Source: Rhodoferax sp. (GTDB lineage: Bacteria; Pseudomonadota; Gammaproteobacteria; Burkholderiales; Burkholderiaceae_C). Taken from it: 64,000 bases of DNA. Position numbers and translations under genes: made by a program. Shown here in pieces: positions 31,087 to 39,976 of the stretch. The stretch's first letter is position 1, and each line of letters opens with the position of its first letter. The notes beneath the pieces are model-generated. The model did no database searches and was not told the DNA's origin. It worked only from the letters and a program-made list of their open reading frames with translations. The stretch covers positions 31,768 through 95,767 of the forward strand of contig NZ_JAURYQ010000021.1 of the NCBI RefSeq assembly GCF_030653815.1, written 5' to 3'.

Positions 31087-31763
31087 GATGACACCTCGCT
31101 TTCCTTGAATTTGTGCACGGTGTAGTGCTGTAGCCGGACCCCTGGCGCCCAAAAATCAGGCGCCAGACCAGCCTTTTGTTTGAGGTGGGCCATGAATTGC
31201 CGTGGCTTGGGCAACTGCTCCCAGACCTGCGGCAAGAAAGTGCTGCGATAACGCCCGAACTCAAACACCACGCCGTCCACACCAGGACGCAGTAGCGCCA
31301 GCGCATCGGCCTCAGAAGTGAACGGCAGCGGCTGCATGGCCGACAGCACTGAGACCTCCACAGTGGTGATGTCCAGCTCCGGCAAGGTCAACGGCGTAAA
31401 ACGTGGGTCGTGCAGGGCGGCCGCCACGGCGTTGGCCTGGATATCCTGGATCAGCGGTCTGTGTGCCTGCAGTGAGCCAATGCAACCGCGCAGTTGCCCA
31501 TGCTGGTTCAAGGTGACAAAACTGGCCCCCGGCGCCTGCAACACATCGGCCGCTTCGCTGATGGGTTCGGGCAGCGCCACCGCGCGCCCCAACGCGTTCG
31601 AGATGGCCGTGCGGGCAATTTGCAACAGCAATGGGCCATGCTCGTCCAGGCGCCAGGGCGGCAGAGCGTTCTGCTGCGTGTCCCCCGCCCTGCGGGCTGC
31701 TCCTTTTACCTGCGCAGAACGCTCTGCCGCTCTGGCTCCTGGTACTGTGGTGTCAGTGCGCAT
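31083..31763 (-). CDS. amrA: AmmeMemoRadiSam system protein A (AMMECR1 domain)
   Basis: A 226-residue protein whose residues ~48-215 are an AMMECR1 domain, with the hallmark LRGCIGSLQAHRPLIQDIQANAVAAALHDPRFTPLTLPEL. The gene is sandwiched between amrB (11-bp overlap) and amrS (4-bp overlap). Residues ~10-38 (AAERSAQVKGAARRAGDTQQ region) are encoded by a large inverted repeat and lack the charged helix seen in the core, so the N-terminal extension appears repeat-derived. Molecular function of the domain is unknown. Confidence 0.9.
   Translation of the reverse strand: MRTDTTVPGARAAERSAQVKGAARRAGDTQQNALPPWRLDEHGPLLLQIARTAISNALGRAVALPEPISEAADVLQAPGASFVTLNQHGQLRGCIGSLQAHRPLIQDIQANAVAAALHDPRFTPLTLPELDITTVEVSVLSAMQPLPFTSEADALALLRPGVDGVVFEFGRYRSTFLPQVWEQLPKPRQFMAHLKQKAGLAPDFWAPGVRLQHYTVHKFKESEVSS
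31652..31736. repeat. 85-bp inverted-repeat element inside the amrA 5' coding region
   Basis: Two 23-bp arms with one mismatch, at 31652-31674 and 31714-31736, share the core GCGGCAGAGCGTTCTGC. They enclose a second hairpin CCCGC-CCT-GCGGG at 31684-31696. The layout (terminal inverted repeat around inner hairpins) resembles family C repeats. It is read through in frame by amrA. Confidence 0.75.
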
Positions 31764-32571
31764 GGTTTTCTCCTGGTGTGAAGGCCAGCGCCGCATAACC
31801 CACCACGCGCCCCTTGTCACCCGCTGTGTCACCAGAATTGCACAGCCCCAGCAGATGCGGCTGCAAATGGTGCTGGCGGGCGGCCAGCAGCAGGCCGTTG
31901 ACCGGAGTGGCACCACAGGCTTGCTGGTGGTTCAGCTTGGTCTGCAACTGCAGCATGCCTTGCACGGTTGCGCGGTCCACAGCCTGGGCAGTGGCGTAGG
32001 GCAGAAAGTGCGAGAGATCGGAGCTGATCACGATCAAGGTCTCGGCACCGCCCCACAGTAGCTCCAGCACTTGGGCCACCTCAGCCGGGGTGGCGTCGCC
32101 GACGGCCAGCGGCAGCAGCTTGAAATCATCCAGCGCCAACTGCAAAAACGGCAATTGCACCTCCAGCGAATGCTCCTGCGCGTGCGCCGCCGGGCTGACC
32201 ACCACCTGGGGCAGGGCGCGGATGGCCGCCACCGCGTTCTGGTCGACCTCAATCTCACCCAGCGGCGTGGCAAAGTAGTCAGCGCCCGGCAAGGCCAGGC
32301 CACGTACCGGCACCCGGTGCACCGGCCCCAGCAAGACCACGCGCCGGATGGTGTGGCGCACTGCGCCGAGCTGGGCATAGGCCTGTGCTGCGGTGGCGCC
32401 GGAGTAGATGTAGCCCGCATGGGGCACGATCAGGGCCTTGGGCGGCGGGGCGGCCGTGCCGGTAGCGTCCGGCTTGGCAGAGGCCAGCATGGCCAGCACA
32501 TCGTGCGACAGGGTCTGACTGCGCCCCGGGTAAAAAGACCCGGCGACAGCGGGTGGGCGAACTTGGGGCAT
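31753..32571 (-). CDS. amrB: AmmeMemoRadiSam system protein B (Memo-like)
   Basis: A 272-residue Memo-family protein related in fold to class III extradiol dioxygenases. Family features: RPPAVAGSFYPGRSQTLSHDV at the N-terminus, IVPHAGYIYSGATAAQAYAQL, VVLLGPVHRVPVRGLALPG and HAQEHSLEVQLPFLQLAL, with His/Asp residues in the metal-site positions. AAAGGAA lies 7 bp before ATG 32571. It is the first gene of amrB-amrA-amrS. Confidence 0.92.
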   Translation of the reverse strand: MPQVRPPAVAGSFYPGRSQTLSHDVLAMLASAKPDATGTAAPPPKALIVPHAGYIYSGATAAQAYAQLGAVRHTIRRVVLLGPVHRVPVRGLALPGADYFATPLGEIEVDQNAVAAIRALPQVVVSPAAHAQEHSLEVQLPFLQLALDDFKLLPLAVGDATPAEVAQVLELLWGGAETLIVISSDLSHFLPYATAQAVDRATVQGMLQLQTKLNHQQACGATPVNGLLLAARQHHLQPHLLGLCNSGDTAGDKGRVVGYAALAFTPGENHAH

Positions 32572-32762
32572 CTTGATTTCCTTTAATAAAGAAAACATTA
32601 CTGCTCAAACAGATGGGGTTGACTGAGCGCAACACAATGGAAATTCTGCGACAAAGAACGCGCCGCCTGCGTGATTATTCTCAAGGTCGGAATGCACAGC
32701 ATGGTCATTGAATCCATGCCGGTGACGCTTTACGTGTACTTCACTGCCCGCCTGGTGCTGGT

Positions 32763-32924
32763 TTAGCCCGTTGCTTCCGCCAGCACCGAGCCGTCCAGAT
32801 GCTGCATGTCCCAGGTCAGGGTGGCGTCGGCCTCGAACGTATGGAGCTCGGCCAGCGGCTTGACCTGGCCGGACTCCAGCGCAAACGCGTTGCTGGCAAG
32901 CCGGGGGCCATCGACGTGAAACAC
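32763..32924 (-). CDS. Possible small protein or gene remnant of unknown function
   Basis: An open frame reads FHVDGPRLASNAFALESGQVK and continues to LDGSVLAEATG, 53 residues from a GTG at 32924. AGGT lies about 12 bp upstream, which is long for a ribosome site. It begins just after the MFS gene stop, on the same strand. I recognise no domain. The rest of the 32572-32940 gap holds no convincing gene; a plus-strand frame ending TAG 32764-32766 (MHSMVIESMPVTLYVYF) also lacks support. The segment may be decayed coding sequence. Confidence 0.3.
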   Translation of the reverse strand: MFHVDGPRLASNAFALESGQVKPLAELHTFEADATLTWDMQHLDGSVLAEATG

Positions 32925-32940
32925 ACGGATGATCGAGACC

Positions 32941-34134
32941 TCATGTGCGAGGCAATTGCCGCGGCTGCAGCGCCAGCAAGCCCAACGCCAGCACTGCAAA
33001 GCCAATGCCCGCCATGAAGGTGAACGAGGCCCCGAAAAACTGCCACAAGCCACCCGCCAGACCGCTGGCGGCCAGCATCGCCACGCCGCTGAGCAGGTTG
33101 AAAAACCCGTAGGCGGTGCCGCGTAAATCGGCGGGGGCGGTGTCGGCCACCATGGCGGCCAGCAGGCCTTGTGTCATGGCCATGTGCAGGCCCCAAAGCG
33201 CCACGCCCAGCCAAAACACCCAGCCACTGTTGCTGGTGGCCAGCAGCAGGTCGGCGGCAATCAACAGCAGCAGGCCCCAGCCCAACAAAGTCGTGTGCCG
33301 CATTTTGTCGGCCAACTTGCCAAACGGGTAGGCGCACCCGGCGTAAACCATGTTCATGGCGATCAGCACCACCGGGGTCCAGGCCAGCGCCAGGCCGCCT
33401 TGCTGAGCTCGCAGCACCAGAAAGGCTTCGCTGAAACGCGCGAGCGTGAACACGGCACCGACGCCGACCACCCACCAGTAGGCAGGGCTCAAACGGGCCA
33501 GGTTGGCGCGACTGATCGGGTTGATGCGCTTGTGCTGCACCGGGCGATCCGGCTCCCGCACGCCCCACACCAGCAGCGCCACACACAGCACAGCCGGCAC
33601 CGTGGCCACCCAGAACACGGCGCGAAAGTCGTTCTGCCACAGCAGCATGAAGCCGATAGCCAGCATCGGCCCCAAAAAAGCGCCCACGGTGTCCAGCGAT
33701 TGACGCAGGCCAAAGGCGGCGCCACGCAGCTCGGGTGGCGCGATGTCGGCCACCAGCGCGTCCCGCGGCGCACCGCGAATGCCTTTGCCAACCCGATCCG
33801 CCAGCCGCGCGGTGATGATCCAGCCGCTGGAGGTGGCCAGCGCGAACAGCGGCTTGGACAAGGCGCCCAGGCCGTAGCCCAGCACGGCGAGTGGCTTGCG
33901 CTTGCCCCAGTAATCGCTCAAGGCGCCGGAAAACACCTTGACGATGAGTGCCGTGGCTTCGGCCGCGCCTTCGATCAGTCCAATGACAAGGATGCTGATG
34001 CCCAAGGTAGTGGCCATGAACACCGGCAGCAGGCTGTGAATCAGCTCACTCGACACGTCCATCAGCAGACTGACAAAACCCAGCGCCCAGATGCTGGCGG
34101 GCAACTTGCGCAAGGGCTGGGCTTGTGGTGACAT
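32941..34134 (-). CDS. Major facilitator superfamily transporter
   Basis: A 397-residue protein with about 12 membrane helices. The inter-helix 2-3 motif ALSDYWGKRKPLAVLGYGLGALSKPLFAL is the MFS motif A. Other helices include GLHMAMTQGLLAAMVADTAPADLRGTAYGFFNLLSGVAML, typical of drug/sugar efflux MFS proteins with the APADLRGTA motif. ATG 34134 is chosen because GGATG lies just upstream, whereas the earlier in-frame ATG (34146) falls inside a palindromic repeat. Substrate unknown. Confidence 0.85.
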   Translation of the reverse strand: MSPQAQPLRKLPASIWALGFVSLLMDVSSELIHSLLPVFMATTLGISILVIGLIEGAAEATALIVKVFSGALSDYWGKRKPLAVLGYGLGALSKPLFALATSSGWIITARLADRVGKGIRGAPRDALVADIAPPELRGAAFGLRQSLDTVGAFLGPMLAIGFMLLWQNDFRAVFWVATVPAVLCVALLVWGVREPDRPVQHKRINPISRANLARLSPAYWWVVGVGAVFTLARFSEAFLVLRAQQGGLALAWTPVVLIAMNMVYAGCAYPFGKLADKMRHTTLLGWGLLLLIAADLLLATSNSGWVFWLGVALWGLHMAMTQGLLAAMVADTAPADLRGTAYGFFNLLSGVAMLAASGLAGGLWQFFGASFTFMAGIGFAVLALGLLALQPRQLPRT

Positions 34135-34143
34135 GCTTACATC

Positions 34144-34215
34144 CATCGGCCCGAGGGCGGGCCTCCTGCAAAAGCATCAGGGTTCTTGTGGGAGCGGCGC
34201 CCTCGCCGCGATGGG
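34144..34215. repeat. Interspersed palindromic repeat, family B (two modules)
   Basis: Contains GGCCCGAGGGCGGGCCTCC and, after a 20-bp spacer, GGGAGCGGCGCCCTCGCCGCGA. These are the same two modules as 957-1017 in reverse order and orientation. It lies between purM and the MFS gene. Confidence 0.65.
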
Positions 34216-34266
34216 GTTGGGTTCATGGAAGCGCTCGGGATGACGACACCGGTTCATGGCCCGGAC

Positions 34267-35310
34267 TCAGCGCACCAGAACGGCGGCGCTGTCGCCGCGT
34301 GGGGCAATCACACCAATCTCGTAAACCGTTTCACCCGAGGCGCGCAGCATGTCGGCACAGGCTTGCGCGTTGGCGGCGTCAATGACCACCGCCATGCCGA
34401 TGCCGTTGTTGAAGGTGCGGTTCATCTCGATGTCGTCAATGCCGGCGGTGGCTTGCAGCCAGGCAAACAGTTCGGTTTGCGGCCAGCTGCCTTTGGTCAG
34501 ATGGGCAGCCATGCCTTCTGGCAGCACCCGTGGAATGTTTTCCAGCAGGCCGCCGCCCGTGATGTGGGCCAGCGCTTTGATCGGGTGGGCCGCCAGCGCC
34601 GTCAGCACGTTCTTCACGTAGAGGCGGGTGGGTTCCATCAGTGCCTGTTTGAAGGCTTTGCCGTCGAGTGTGGCGGGCACCGTGCCGGCGGCCTCCGCGC
34701 GCTCGATGCATTTGCGCACCAAGCTGAAACCGTTCGAGTGCACACCGCTGGAGGCCAGGCCCAGCACCACATCGCCAGGGGCGACAGAGGCACCCGTCAA
34801 AATTTTGGACTTTTCGACCGCGCCGACGGCAAAACCGGCCAGGTCGTATTCGCCGGCCGGGTACATGCCGGGCATCTCAGCGTTTTCGCCGCCGATCAGG
34901 GCGCAGCCCGAGAGCTCGCAGCCTTTGGCGATGCCGCCGACCACCGCGGCGGCGGTGTCGACGTCGAGCTTGCCGCAGGCAAAATAGTCGAGAAAAAACA
35001 AGGGTTCTGCGCCTTGCACCAGCACGTCGTTGACGCTCATGGCCACCAGGTCGATGCCCACGGTGTCGTGCATGCTCCACTCGAAGGCCAGCTTGAGCTT
35101 GGTGCCGACACCGTCGGTGCCGCTCACCAACACCGGTTCCTTATAGCGTTTGGGTACTTCAAACAGTGCGCCAAAGCCGCCGATACCAGCCAGCACGCCT
35201 TCGCGCATGGTTTTTTTGGCAAGCGGCTTGATGCGTTCCACCAGCGCGTCACCCGCGTCGATGTCAACGCCAGCGGCTTTGTAGGAAAGAGGGGTGGTGG
35301 ATTGGGTCAT
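34267..35310 (-). CDS. purM: Phosphoribosylformylglycinamidine cyclo-ligase PurM
   Basis: A 347-residue AIR synthetase catalysing the fifth step of purine synthesis. It has the family N-terminal [26 protein letters not shown], then [16 protein letters not shown] (nucleotide loop), [21 protein letters not shown] and [18 protein letters not shown]. The start at 35310 gives the normal length; the ORF's earlier ATG adds a non-conserved MPYLTTV. It diverges from the AI-2E gene across 35311-35409. Confidence 0.97.
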   Translation of the reverse strand: MTQSTTPLSYKAAGVDIDAGDALVERIKPLAKKTMREGVLAGIGGFGALFEVPKRYKEPVLVSGTDGVGTKLKLAFEWSMHDTVGIDLVAMSVNDVLVQGAEPLFFLDYFACGKLDVDTAAAVVGGIAKGCELSGCALIGGENAEMPGMYPAGEYDLAGFAVGAVEKSKILTGASVAPGDVVLGLASSGVHSNGFSLVRKCIERAEAAGTVPATLDGKAFKQALMEPTRLYVKNVLTALAAHPIKALAHITGGGLLENIPRVLPEGMAAHLTKGSWPQTELFAWLQATAGIDDIEMNRTFNNGIGMAVVIDAANAQACADMLRASGETVYEIGVIAPRGDSAAVLVR

Positions 35311-35409
35311 AACAGTGGTCAGGTAAGGCAAAAGGAGGGCGCAGGCGGCGAGCCGTAAGCCCGATAGAATTTGGCCTGATTTTAAGGGGTTGGCCCGTTG
35401 GCCATTTCA

Positions 35410-36504
35410 ATGCAATTTACTTCCACTCAAAAAAGAGCTGCTGTCTGGCTGGCGCTGCTGCTGGGCACGCTGGCCACGCTTTGGCTGCTGGCCCCGGTGT
35501 TGACGCCCTTTGTGGTGGCCGCCATACTGGCTTACGCGCTGACGCCGGTGGTGGATTGGCTCGACCGACTGGGCCGTGGCCGCTTGCCGCGGCTACTGGC
35601 CGTGCTGCTGGTGGAAATTGTGTTTTTACTTATGCTGCTGGCGCTGATGCTGCTGGTGGTGCCCATTTTGATCAAGCAGTTGCCGCTGTTGCGCGAGCAG
35701 GTGCCGCCCATGCTGGACCGTTTCAACGCCTTCCTGCAACCCTTTTTATCGCAATTTGGCCTGCACATGTCGTTTGACGTGGCCGGGCTCAAGGCCTTTG
35801 CCATGGAGCACCTGAACGCCAACTTTGAGGACCTGCTGGGCCGCTTGCTGGCCTCGGCCAAGCTCGGTGGCAGCGTGGCGCTGTCGCTGGTGGGCAATGC
35901 GGTGCTGATTCCGGTGGTGCTGTTTTACCTGCTGATGGAATGGCGCCGCTTCATGGACCTGCTGTTGGTGCTGGTACCTCCCCGTCTGCGCGCTGTGGTG
36001 GACAGTTTTACCCTGGAAGCCGATGGCGTCATGGGCCAGTACTTGCGCGGCCAACTGCTGGTGATGGTGGTGCTGGCGGTGTACTACAGCGCCGGGCTGG
36101 CACTGTTTGGCCTGGACCTGGCCCTGCCGATTGGGGTGTTCACCGGTCTGGCCGTGGCCATACCGTACCTCGGCTTCGGGCTGGGCCTGATTCTGGCCAC
36201 GCTGGCTGGTTTTCTGGAGTTTTCTGCCCAGGCGGGTCATGTCAGTGCGCTGGTTATGGTGGCTGTGGTGTACGGCCTGGGCCAGCTACTGGAGAGCTTC
36301 TTTTTGACCCCGCGCCTGGTGGGCGAGCGCGTCGGCCTGCATCCATTGGCCGTTATTTTTGCCTTGCTGGCTTTTGGGCATGTACTGGGTTTTGTCGGCG
36401 TGTTGATTGCCTTGCCGCTGAGTGCCGTGATGCTGGTTGCCATTCGCCGGGGCCGCCTCGCTTATTTGCACAGCGCGCTTTATCGGGATAGTGGCAACGC
36501 ATGA
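35410..36504 (+). CDS. AI-2E family transporter (PerM-like)
   Basis: A 364-residue membrane protein with about eight helices in the AI-2E/PerM pattern: two N-terminal helices (VWLALLLGTLATLWLLAPVL, TPFVVAAILAYALTPVVDWL), a soluble middle (QLPLLREQVPPMLDRFNAFLQ), then the conserved block GLAVAIPYLGFGLGLILATLAGFLEF and FLTPRLVGERVGLHPLAVIFALLAFGHVLGFVGVLIALPLSAV. It starts the AI-2E-hda-HAD-pcnB-folK operon and overlaps hda by 4 bp. Transport substrate is not inferable. Confidence 0.88.
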   Translation: MQFTSTQKRAAVWLALLLGTLATLWLLAPVLTPFVVAAILAYALTPVVDWLDRLGRGRLPRLLAVLLVEIVFLLMLLALMLLVVPILIKQLPLLREQVPPMLDRFNAFLQPFLSQFGLHMSFDVAGLKAFAMEHLNANFEDLLGRLLASAKLGGSVALSLVGNAVLIPVVLFYLLMEWRRFMDLLLVLVPPRLRAVVDSFTLEADGVMGQYLRGQLLVMVVLAVYYSAGLALFGLDLALPIGVFTGLAVAIPYLGFGLGLILATLAGFLEFSAQAGHVSALVMVAVVYGLGQLLESFFLTPRLVGERVGLHPLAVIFALLAFGHVLGFVGVLIALPLSAVMLVAIRRGRLAYLHSALYRDSGNA

Positions 36505-37187
36505 TGCAACAACTGGTGCTGGACATGGGGCTGCCTGCGGGGCCCAGCCTGCAAAATTTTTCTGCGGGCGCCAATGAAGCGGCACTGGCGCACCTCAAGC
36601 TCTGGTTGGGGCCTGCCGGCACCCCTCGTCGTTCACCGGTGCCGACTTACCTGTGGGGTGGCAATGCCTGTGGCAAAACCCATTTGCTCAAGGCCATGGG
36701 CGAGGCGCTGCAGGAGCAGGGCGCCCGTGTCGGTTGGCTCGATGCAGGGGTTCAAGTGACGCCCGAGTTCGACGAGTCCTGGGCCTGTGTGCTGATGGAC
36801 GATGTGCACGCTTACAGCACGGCCCAACAACAGCTGGCTTTCAACTGGTTCGTGCATGCCCAGACCCTGCAAATGGCGGTCCTGGCCAGTGGCAGCCTGC
36901 CACCCGCCGACCTGAAATTGCGCGACGACCTGCGCACCCGCCTGGGCGGCGGCCACGTTTTTGTGTTACAGGCCCTGAGCGAGCCTGAGCGCCGCGCGGT
37001 GCTGCGCCAGGCCGCCGACGAGCGCGGCATTGCCTTGAGCGGCGAGGTGATGGACTACATGCTGACACGCTTCTCGCGCGATCTGGGCTCGCTGATGGAG
37101 CTGCTCAAATTGATGGACGGTTACGCCCTGCAAACCCGCCGCGCCATCACCATTCCCCTGATCAAAGCCATGATGGACAACACATGA
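36501..37187 (+). CDS. hda: DnaA regulatory inactivator Hda
   Basis: A 228-residue AAA+ protein related to DnaA domain III. With the sliding clamp it stimulates ATP hydrolysis by DnaA and prevents re-initiation. The N-terminal QQLVLDMGLPAGPSL contains the clamp-binding QLxL-like motif. Then come Walker A WGGNACGKTHLLKAM, Walker B-like CVLMDDVHAY, and the sensor region with an arginine finger near FSRDLGSLMELL. It overlaps its neighbours by 4 bp on both sides. Confidence 0.94.
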   Translation: MMQQLVLDMGLPAGPSLQNFSAGANEAALAHLKLWLGPAGTPRRSPVPTYLWGGNACGKTHLLKAMGEALQEQGARVGWLDAGVQVTPEFDESWACVLMDDVHAYSTAQQQLAFNWFVHAQTLQMAVLASGSLPPADLKLRDDLRTRLGGGHVFVLQALSEPERRAVLRQAADERGIALSGEVMDYMLTRFSRDLGSLMELLKLMDGYALQTRRAITIPLIKAMMDNT

Positions 37188-37855
37188 CCCCCAAGATAGC
37201 CCTGTTTGACCTGGACTACACGCTGCTCCCGATCGATTCCGACCATGCCTGGAACAGCTTCACCGCCACCCTGGGCTGGCACGACTCGGTCGAGTTCAAC
37301 CAGCGCAACGATGCCTTTTACGAGCAGTACAAGGCCGGCACCCTCAATATTTTTGAATATGTGCACTTTGCCACGCAGGCCCTGCGTCAGCAAGGCGCAG
37401 CAAAATCAGCAGCGGCGCATGCCCAATTCATGGCTTCGGTGGTGCACAACGCCATTCAGCCGCAAGCCTTGAAGCTGATTCAGCAACACCAGTCGGCGGG
37501 CGACATGGTGGCGATCGTGACTGCCACCAATGAGTTTGTCACGCGACCGATTGCAGACGCGTTTGGCGTGCCCGAGTTGATCGCCATCGAACTGGCGCGC
37601 GACCCGCAGAGCGGCTGGTTCACGGGTGAGATTGCTGGCACGCCCTCGTTCCGGGAGGGCAAGGTCAAGCGTGTGGAGGAGTGGCTGGCAAGGCGTGGCC
37701 TGGCTTGGGAACAGGTAGAGAGCACTTTTTACAGCGATTCCATGAACGACTTGCCACTGCTTGAGAAAGTGACGCATCCGGTGGCGACCAACCCCGAGGA
37801 CCGGTTGCGTGCCATCGCGCTGGACCGGGGCTGGCGCATACTTCAACTTTTTTAA
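37184..37855 (+). CDS. HAD-IB family phosphatase (SerB-like)
   Basis: A 223-residue haloacid-dehalogenase hydrolase. Motif I is ALFDLDYTLLPIDS (nucleophile Asp in DLDYT), motif II VAIVTATNEFVTRPIADAFG, and motif IV YSDSMNDLPLLEKVTHPVATNP. Family members act on small phosphomonoesters such as phosphoserine or histidinol phosphate. This gene is habitually found between hda and pcnB in Burkholderiales, but the substrate is not clear from sequence. Confidence 0.9.
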   Translation: MTPKIALFDLDYTLLPIDSDHAWNSFTATLGWHDSVEFNQRNDAFYEQYKAGTLNIFEYVHFATQALRQQGAAKSAAAHAQFMASVVHNAIQPQALKLIQQHQSAGDMVAIVTATNEFVTRPIADAFGVPELIAIELARDPQSGWFTGEIAGTPSFREGKVKRVEEWLARRGLAWEQVESTFYSDSMNDLPLLEKVTHPVATNPEDRLRAIALDRGWRILQLF

Positions 37856-37864
37856 ATAACAACA

Positions 37865-39469
37865 ATGATCAAAAAATTAATCAATCGGCTGTTGGGCAAA
37901 GCTGCCCCGGTCAACAAACACCCCTTTGGCAAACGCGAAGAGATTGGCCCGTCCGAGCACGGTATCAACCCCAGGCTGGTGGATGAGCGCGCGCTCAACG
38001 TGGTGCGCACGCTCAAACAGGCCGGCTTTGAGGCCTACATCGTCGGTGGCGCGGTGCGCGACCTGATGCTGGGCCTGGCCCCCAAAGACTTCGACGTGGC
38101 CACCAACGCCACGCCCGAGCAGGTCAAGGGCCTGTTCCGGCGCGCCTTCATCATCGGCCGGCGTTTTCGCATCGTCCATGTGGTCTATGGCCGCGGTCGT
38201 GAGCATGAGGTGATCGAGGTCTCCACCTTCCGCGCTTACCTGGACAACGTGGCCGCCGAGCAGGTGGCGGGCAACGAAAAAACCAGCAAGAGCGAACTGG
38301 CTGGCATGAAGCATGCCGTGGACAGCACCGGCCGGGTGCTGCGTGACAACGTCTGGGGTCCGCAGGAGGAAGACGCGGTGCGCCGTGACTTCACCATCAA
38401 CGCCATGTACTACGACCCCGAGACGCAAATCGTGGTGGACTATCACCACGGTATCAAGGATTCGAAAAACCGCGTCATCCGCATGATTGGTGACCCGGTG
38501 GCGCGCTACCGGGAAGACCCGGTGCGCATCATCCGCGCCATCCGTTTTGCCGCCAAGCTCAATGGGCTGGGCTTCAAGCTGGAGCCCAAAACGGCCACGC
38601 CACTGGTCAAGTCCAGGGCTTTGTTGGCCGAGGTGCCGCAAAGCCGTTTGTTCGACGAGATGCTCAAGCTGCTGCAAACCGGTCATGCGCTGGCCTCCAT
38701 CGAGCAGCTCAAGGTGCTGGGCCTGGCGCACGGCATTTACCCGCTGCTCGACGTGGTGGTGGAGCGCGGCGAGACGCCTTTTGTCAAGTCTGCGCTGCAA
38801 GACACCGACCGCCGGGTCGGCGAGGGCAAACCGGTGGCGCCCAGTTTTTTGCTGGCTTGCGTGTTGTGGGCCGATGTGCGCGATGGTTGCGCCAAGCGTA
38901 TCCAGGACGGCCAGCACGCCCATCCGGCGCTGCAGGATGCGATCGAGGACGTGTTCGACGCCCGCATTGGCGACGTCTCCGGGCGTGGCAAACTGGCCGG
39001 TGACATGCGTGAAATCTGGTTGCTGCAGCCGCGCTTTGAAAAACGCGTGGGCAGTGCGCCGTTCGGCCTGGTAGAGCAGGCGCGCTTTCGGGCCGCTTTT
39101 GACTTCATGCGCTTGCGCGCTGAGATCGGTGAACTCGACATGGTGCTGTCGGACTGGTGGGAAGCTTTCAGCCTGGCCAATGACGACCTGCGCAATGACA
39201 TGGTCGACGAGGTCAAGCTGGAACAGCAACAACAGCGCGCCAAGACCCCCCGTGCGCCGCGCGCACCTCGGGTGCATTCGGTCCCCAGCCGGGCCAATTC
39301 GGACGCCGCGCCGCAAGCAGCTGCTGCGGACGCGACAACAGAGCGCTCGGACTTGCCGCTTGACGCAGTGGCGGGCGATGGCACTGACGCGCCCAAGAAA
39401 CGCCGCCGTCGTCGTCGTCCTTCAGGTCGCGACGCGGGTGACGCACCGACGCAAGACCCGCAGGCTTGA
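37865..39469 (+). CDS. pcnB: Poly(A) polymerase I PcnB
   Basis: A 534-residue class II nucleotidyltransferase that adds 3' poly(A) tails and so promotes RNA decay. The head domain has VGGAVRDLMLGLAPKDFDVATNATPEQVKGLF with the catalytic DFD, followed by RRAFIIGRRFRIVHVVYGRGREHEVIEVSTFR and RREDAVRRDFTINAMYYDP-type blocks. The C-terminus is long and ends in an Arg-rich RNA-binding tail (KKRRRRRRPSGRD), which separates it from CCA-adding enzymes. It is followed 9 bp later by folK. Confidence 0.95.
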   Translation: MIKKLINRLLGKAAPVNKHPFGKREEIGPSEHGINPRLVDERALNVVRTLKQAGFEAYIVGGAVRDLMLGLAPKDFDVATNATPEQVKGLFRRAFIIGRRFRIVHVVYGRGREHEVIEVSTFRAYLDNVAAEQVAGNEKTSKSELAGMKHAVDSTGRVLRDNVWGPQEEDAVRRDFTINAMYYDPETQIVVDYHHGIKDSKNRVIRMIGDPVARYREDPVRIIRAIRFAAKLNGLGFKLEPKTATPLVKSRALLAEVPQSRLFDEMLKLLQTGHALASIEQLKVLGLAHGIYPLLDVVVERGETPFVKSALQDTDRRVGEGKPVAPSFLLACVLWADVRDGCAKRIQDGQHAHPALQDAIEDVFDARIGDVSGRGKLAGDMREIWLLQPRFEKRVGSAPFGLVEQARFRAAFDFMRLRAEIGELDMVLSDWWEAFSLANDDLRNDMVDEVKLEQQQQRAKTPRAPRAPRVHSVPSRANSDAAPQAAAADATTERSDLPLDAVAGDGTDAPKKRRRRRRPSGRDAGDAPTQDPQA

Positions 39470-39478
39470 AGCTCGGCC

Positions 39479-39970
39479 ATGGCGCGTGCTGAACGGTCAG
39501 AAGTACTGGCCTACCTGGGGCTGGGCGCCAACTTGGGTGATGCGCGGGCCACACTGCGGTCTGCCACGCAAAGCATCGCCGCCTTGCCCGCGACCCGGCT
39601 GGTCGCGGCGTCCAGTCTGTATTGCACGGCGCCACTGGAAGCTGCCGGACCGGATTATCTGAATGCGGTGATTGCGGTAGCCACCCGGCTCAATGCACCT
39701 GAGTTGCTGGTGCACCTGCAACAGATTGAACGCCAGGCTGGACGCGAGCGGCCGTACCGCAATGCCCCACGCACGCTCGACCTCGACATTCTGCTCTATG
39801 GCGAGGCCAGCATCAGCAGTGCCTTGCTGCACATCCCGCATCCGCGCATGGGCGAGCGGGCCTTTGTGCTGGTGCCGCTGGCCGAGATTGCGCCAGACCG
39901 GGTAAAGCCGGGACAGCTCGGCGCGGTCGGCGCCCAGCCGATTGAACGCCTGACTTCAGCCTTGCGCTGA
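39479..39970 (+). CDS. folK: 2-amino-4-hydroxy-6-hydroxymethyldihydropteridine pyrophosphokinase FolK
   Basis: A 163-residue kinase that pyrophosphorylates the pterin in folate synthesis. Signature segments: AYLGLGANLGDARATL, YCTAPLEAAGPDYLNAV and RERPYRNAPRTLDLDILLYGEA (metal-binding DLDILLY), then LHIPHPRMGERAFVLVPLAEIAP. It is the last gene of the operon and converges on the RidA-family gene 6 bp away. Confidence 0.96.
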   Translation: MARAERSEVLAYLGLGANLGDARATLRSATQSIAALPATRLVAASSLYCTAPLEAAGPDYLNAVIAVATRLNAPELLVHLQQIERQAGRERPYRNAPRTLDLDILLYGEASISSALLHIPHPRMGERAFVLVPLAEIAPDRVKPGQLGAVGAQPIERLTSALR

Positions 39971-39976
39971 ATCGCC

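Noticed and set aside
32660..32766. Plus-strand frame containing MHSMVIESMPVTLYVYFTAR
   Set aside because: Short, no ribosome site, no recognisable family; kept only as part of the unexplained gap 32572-32940.
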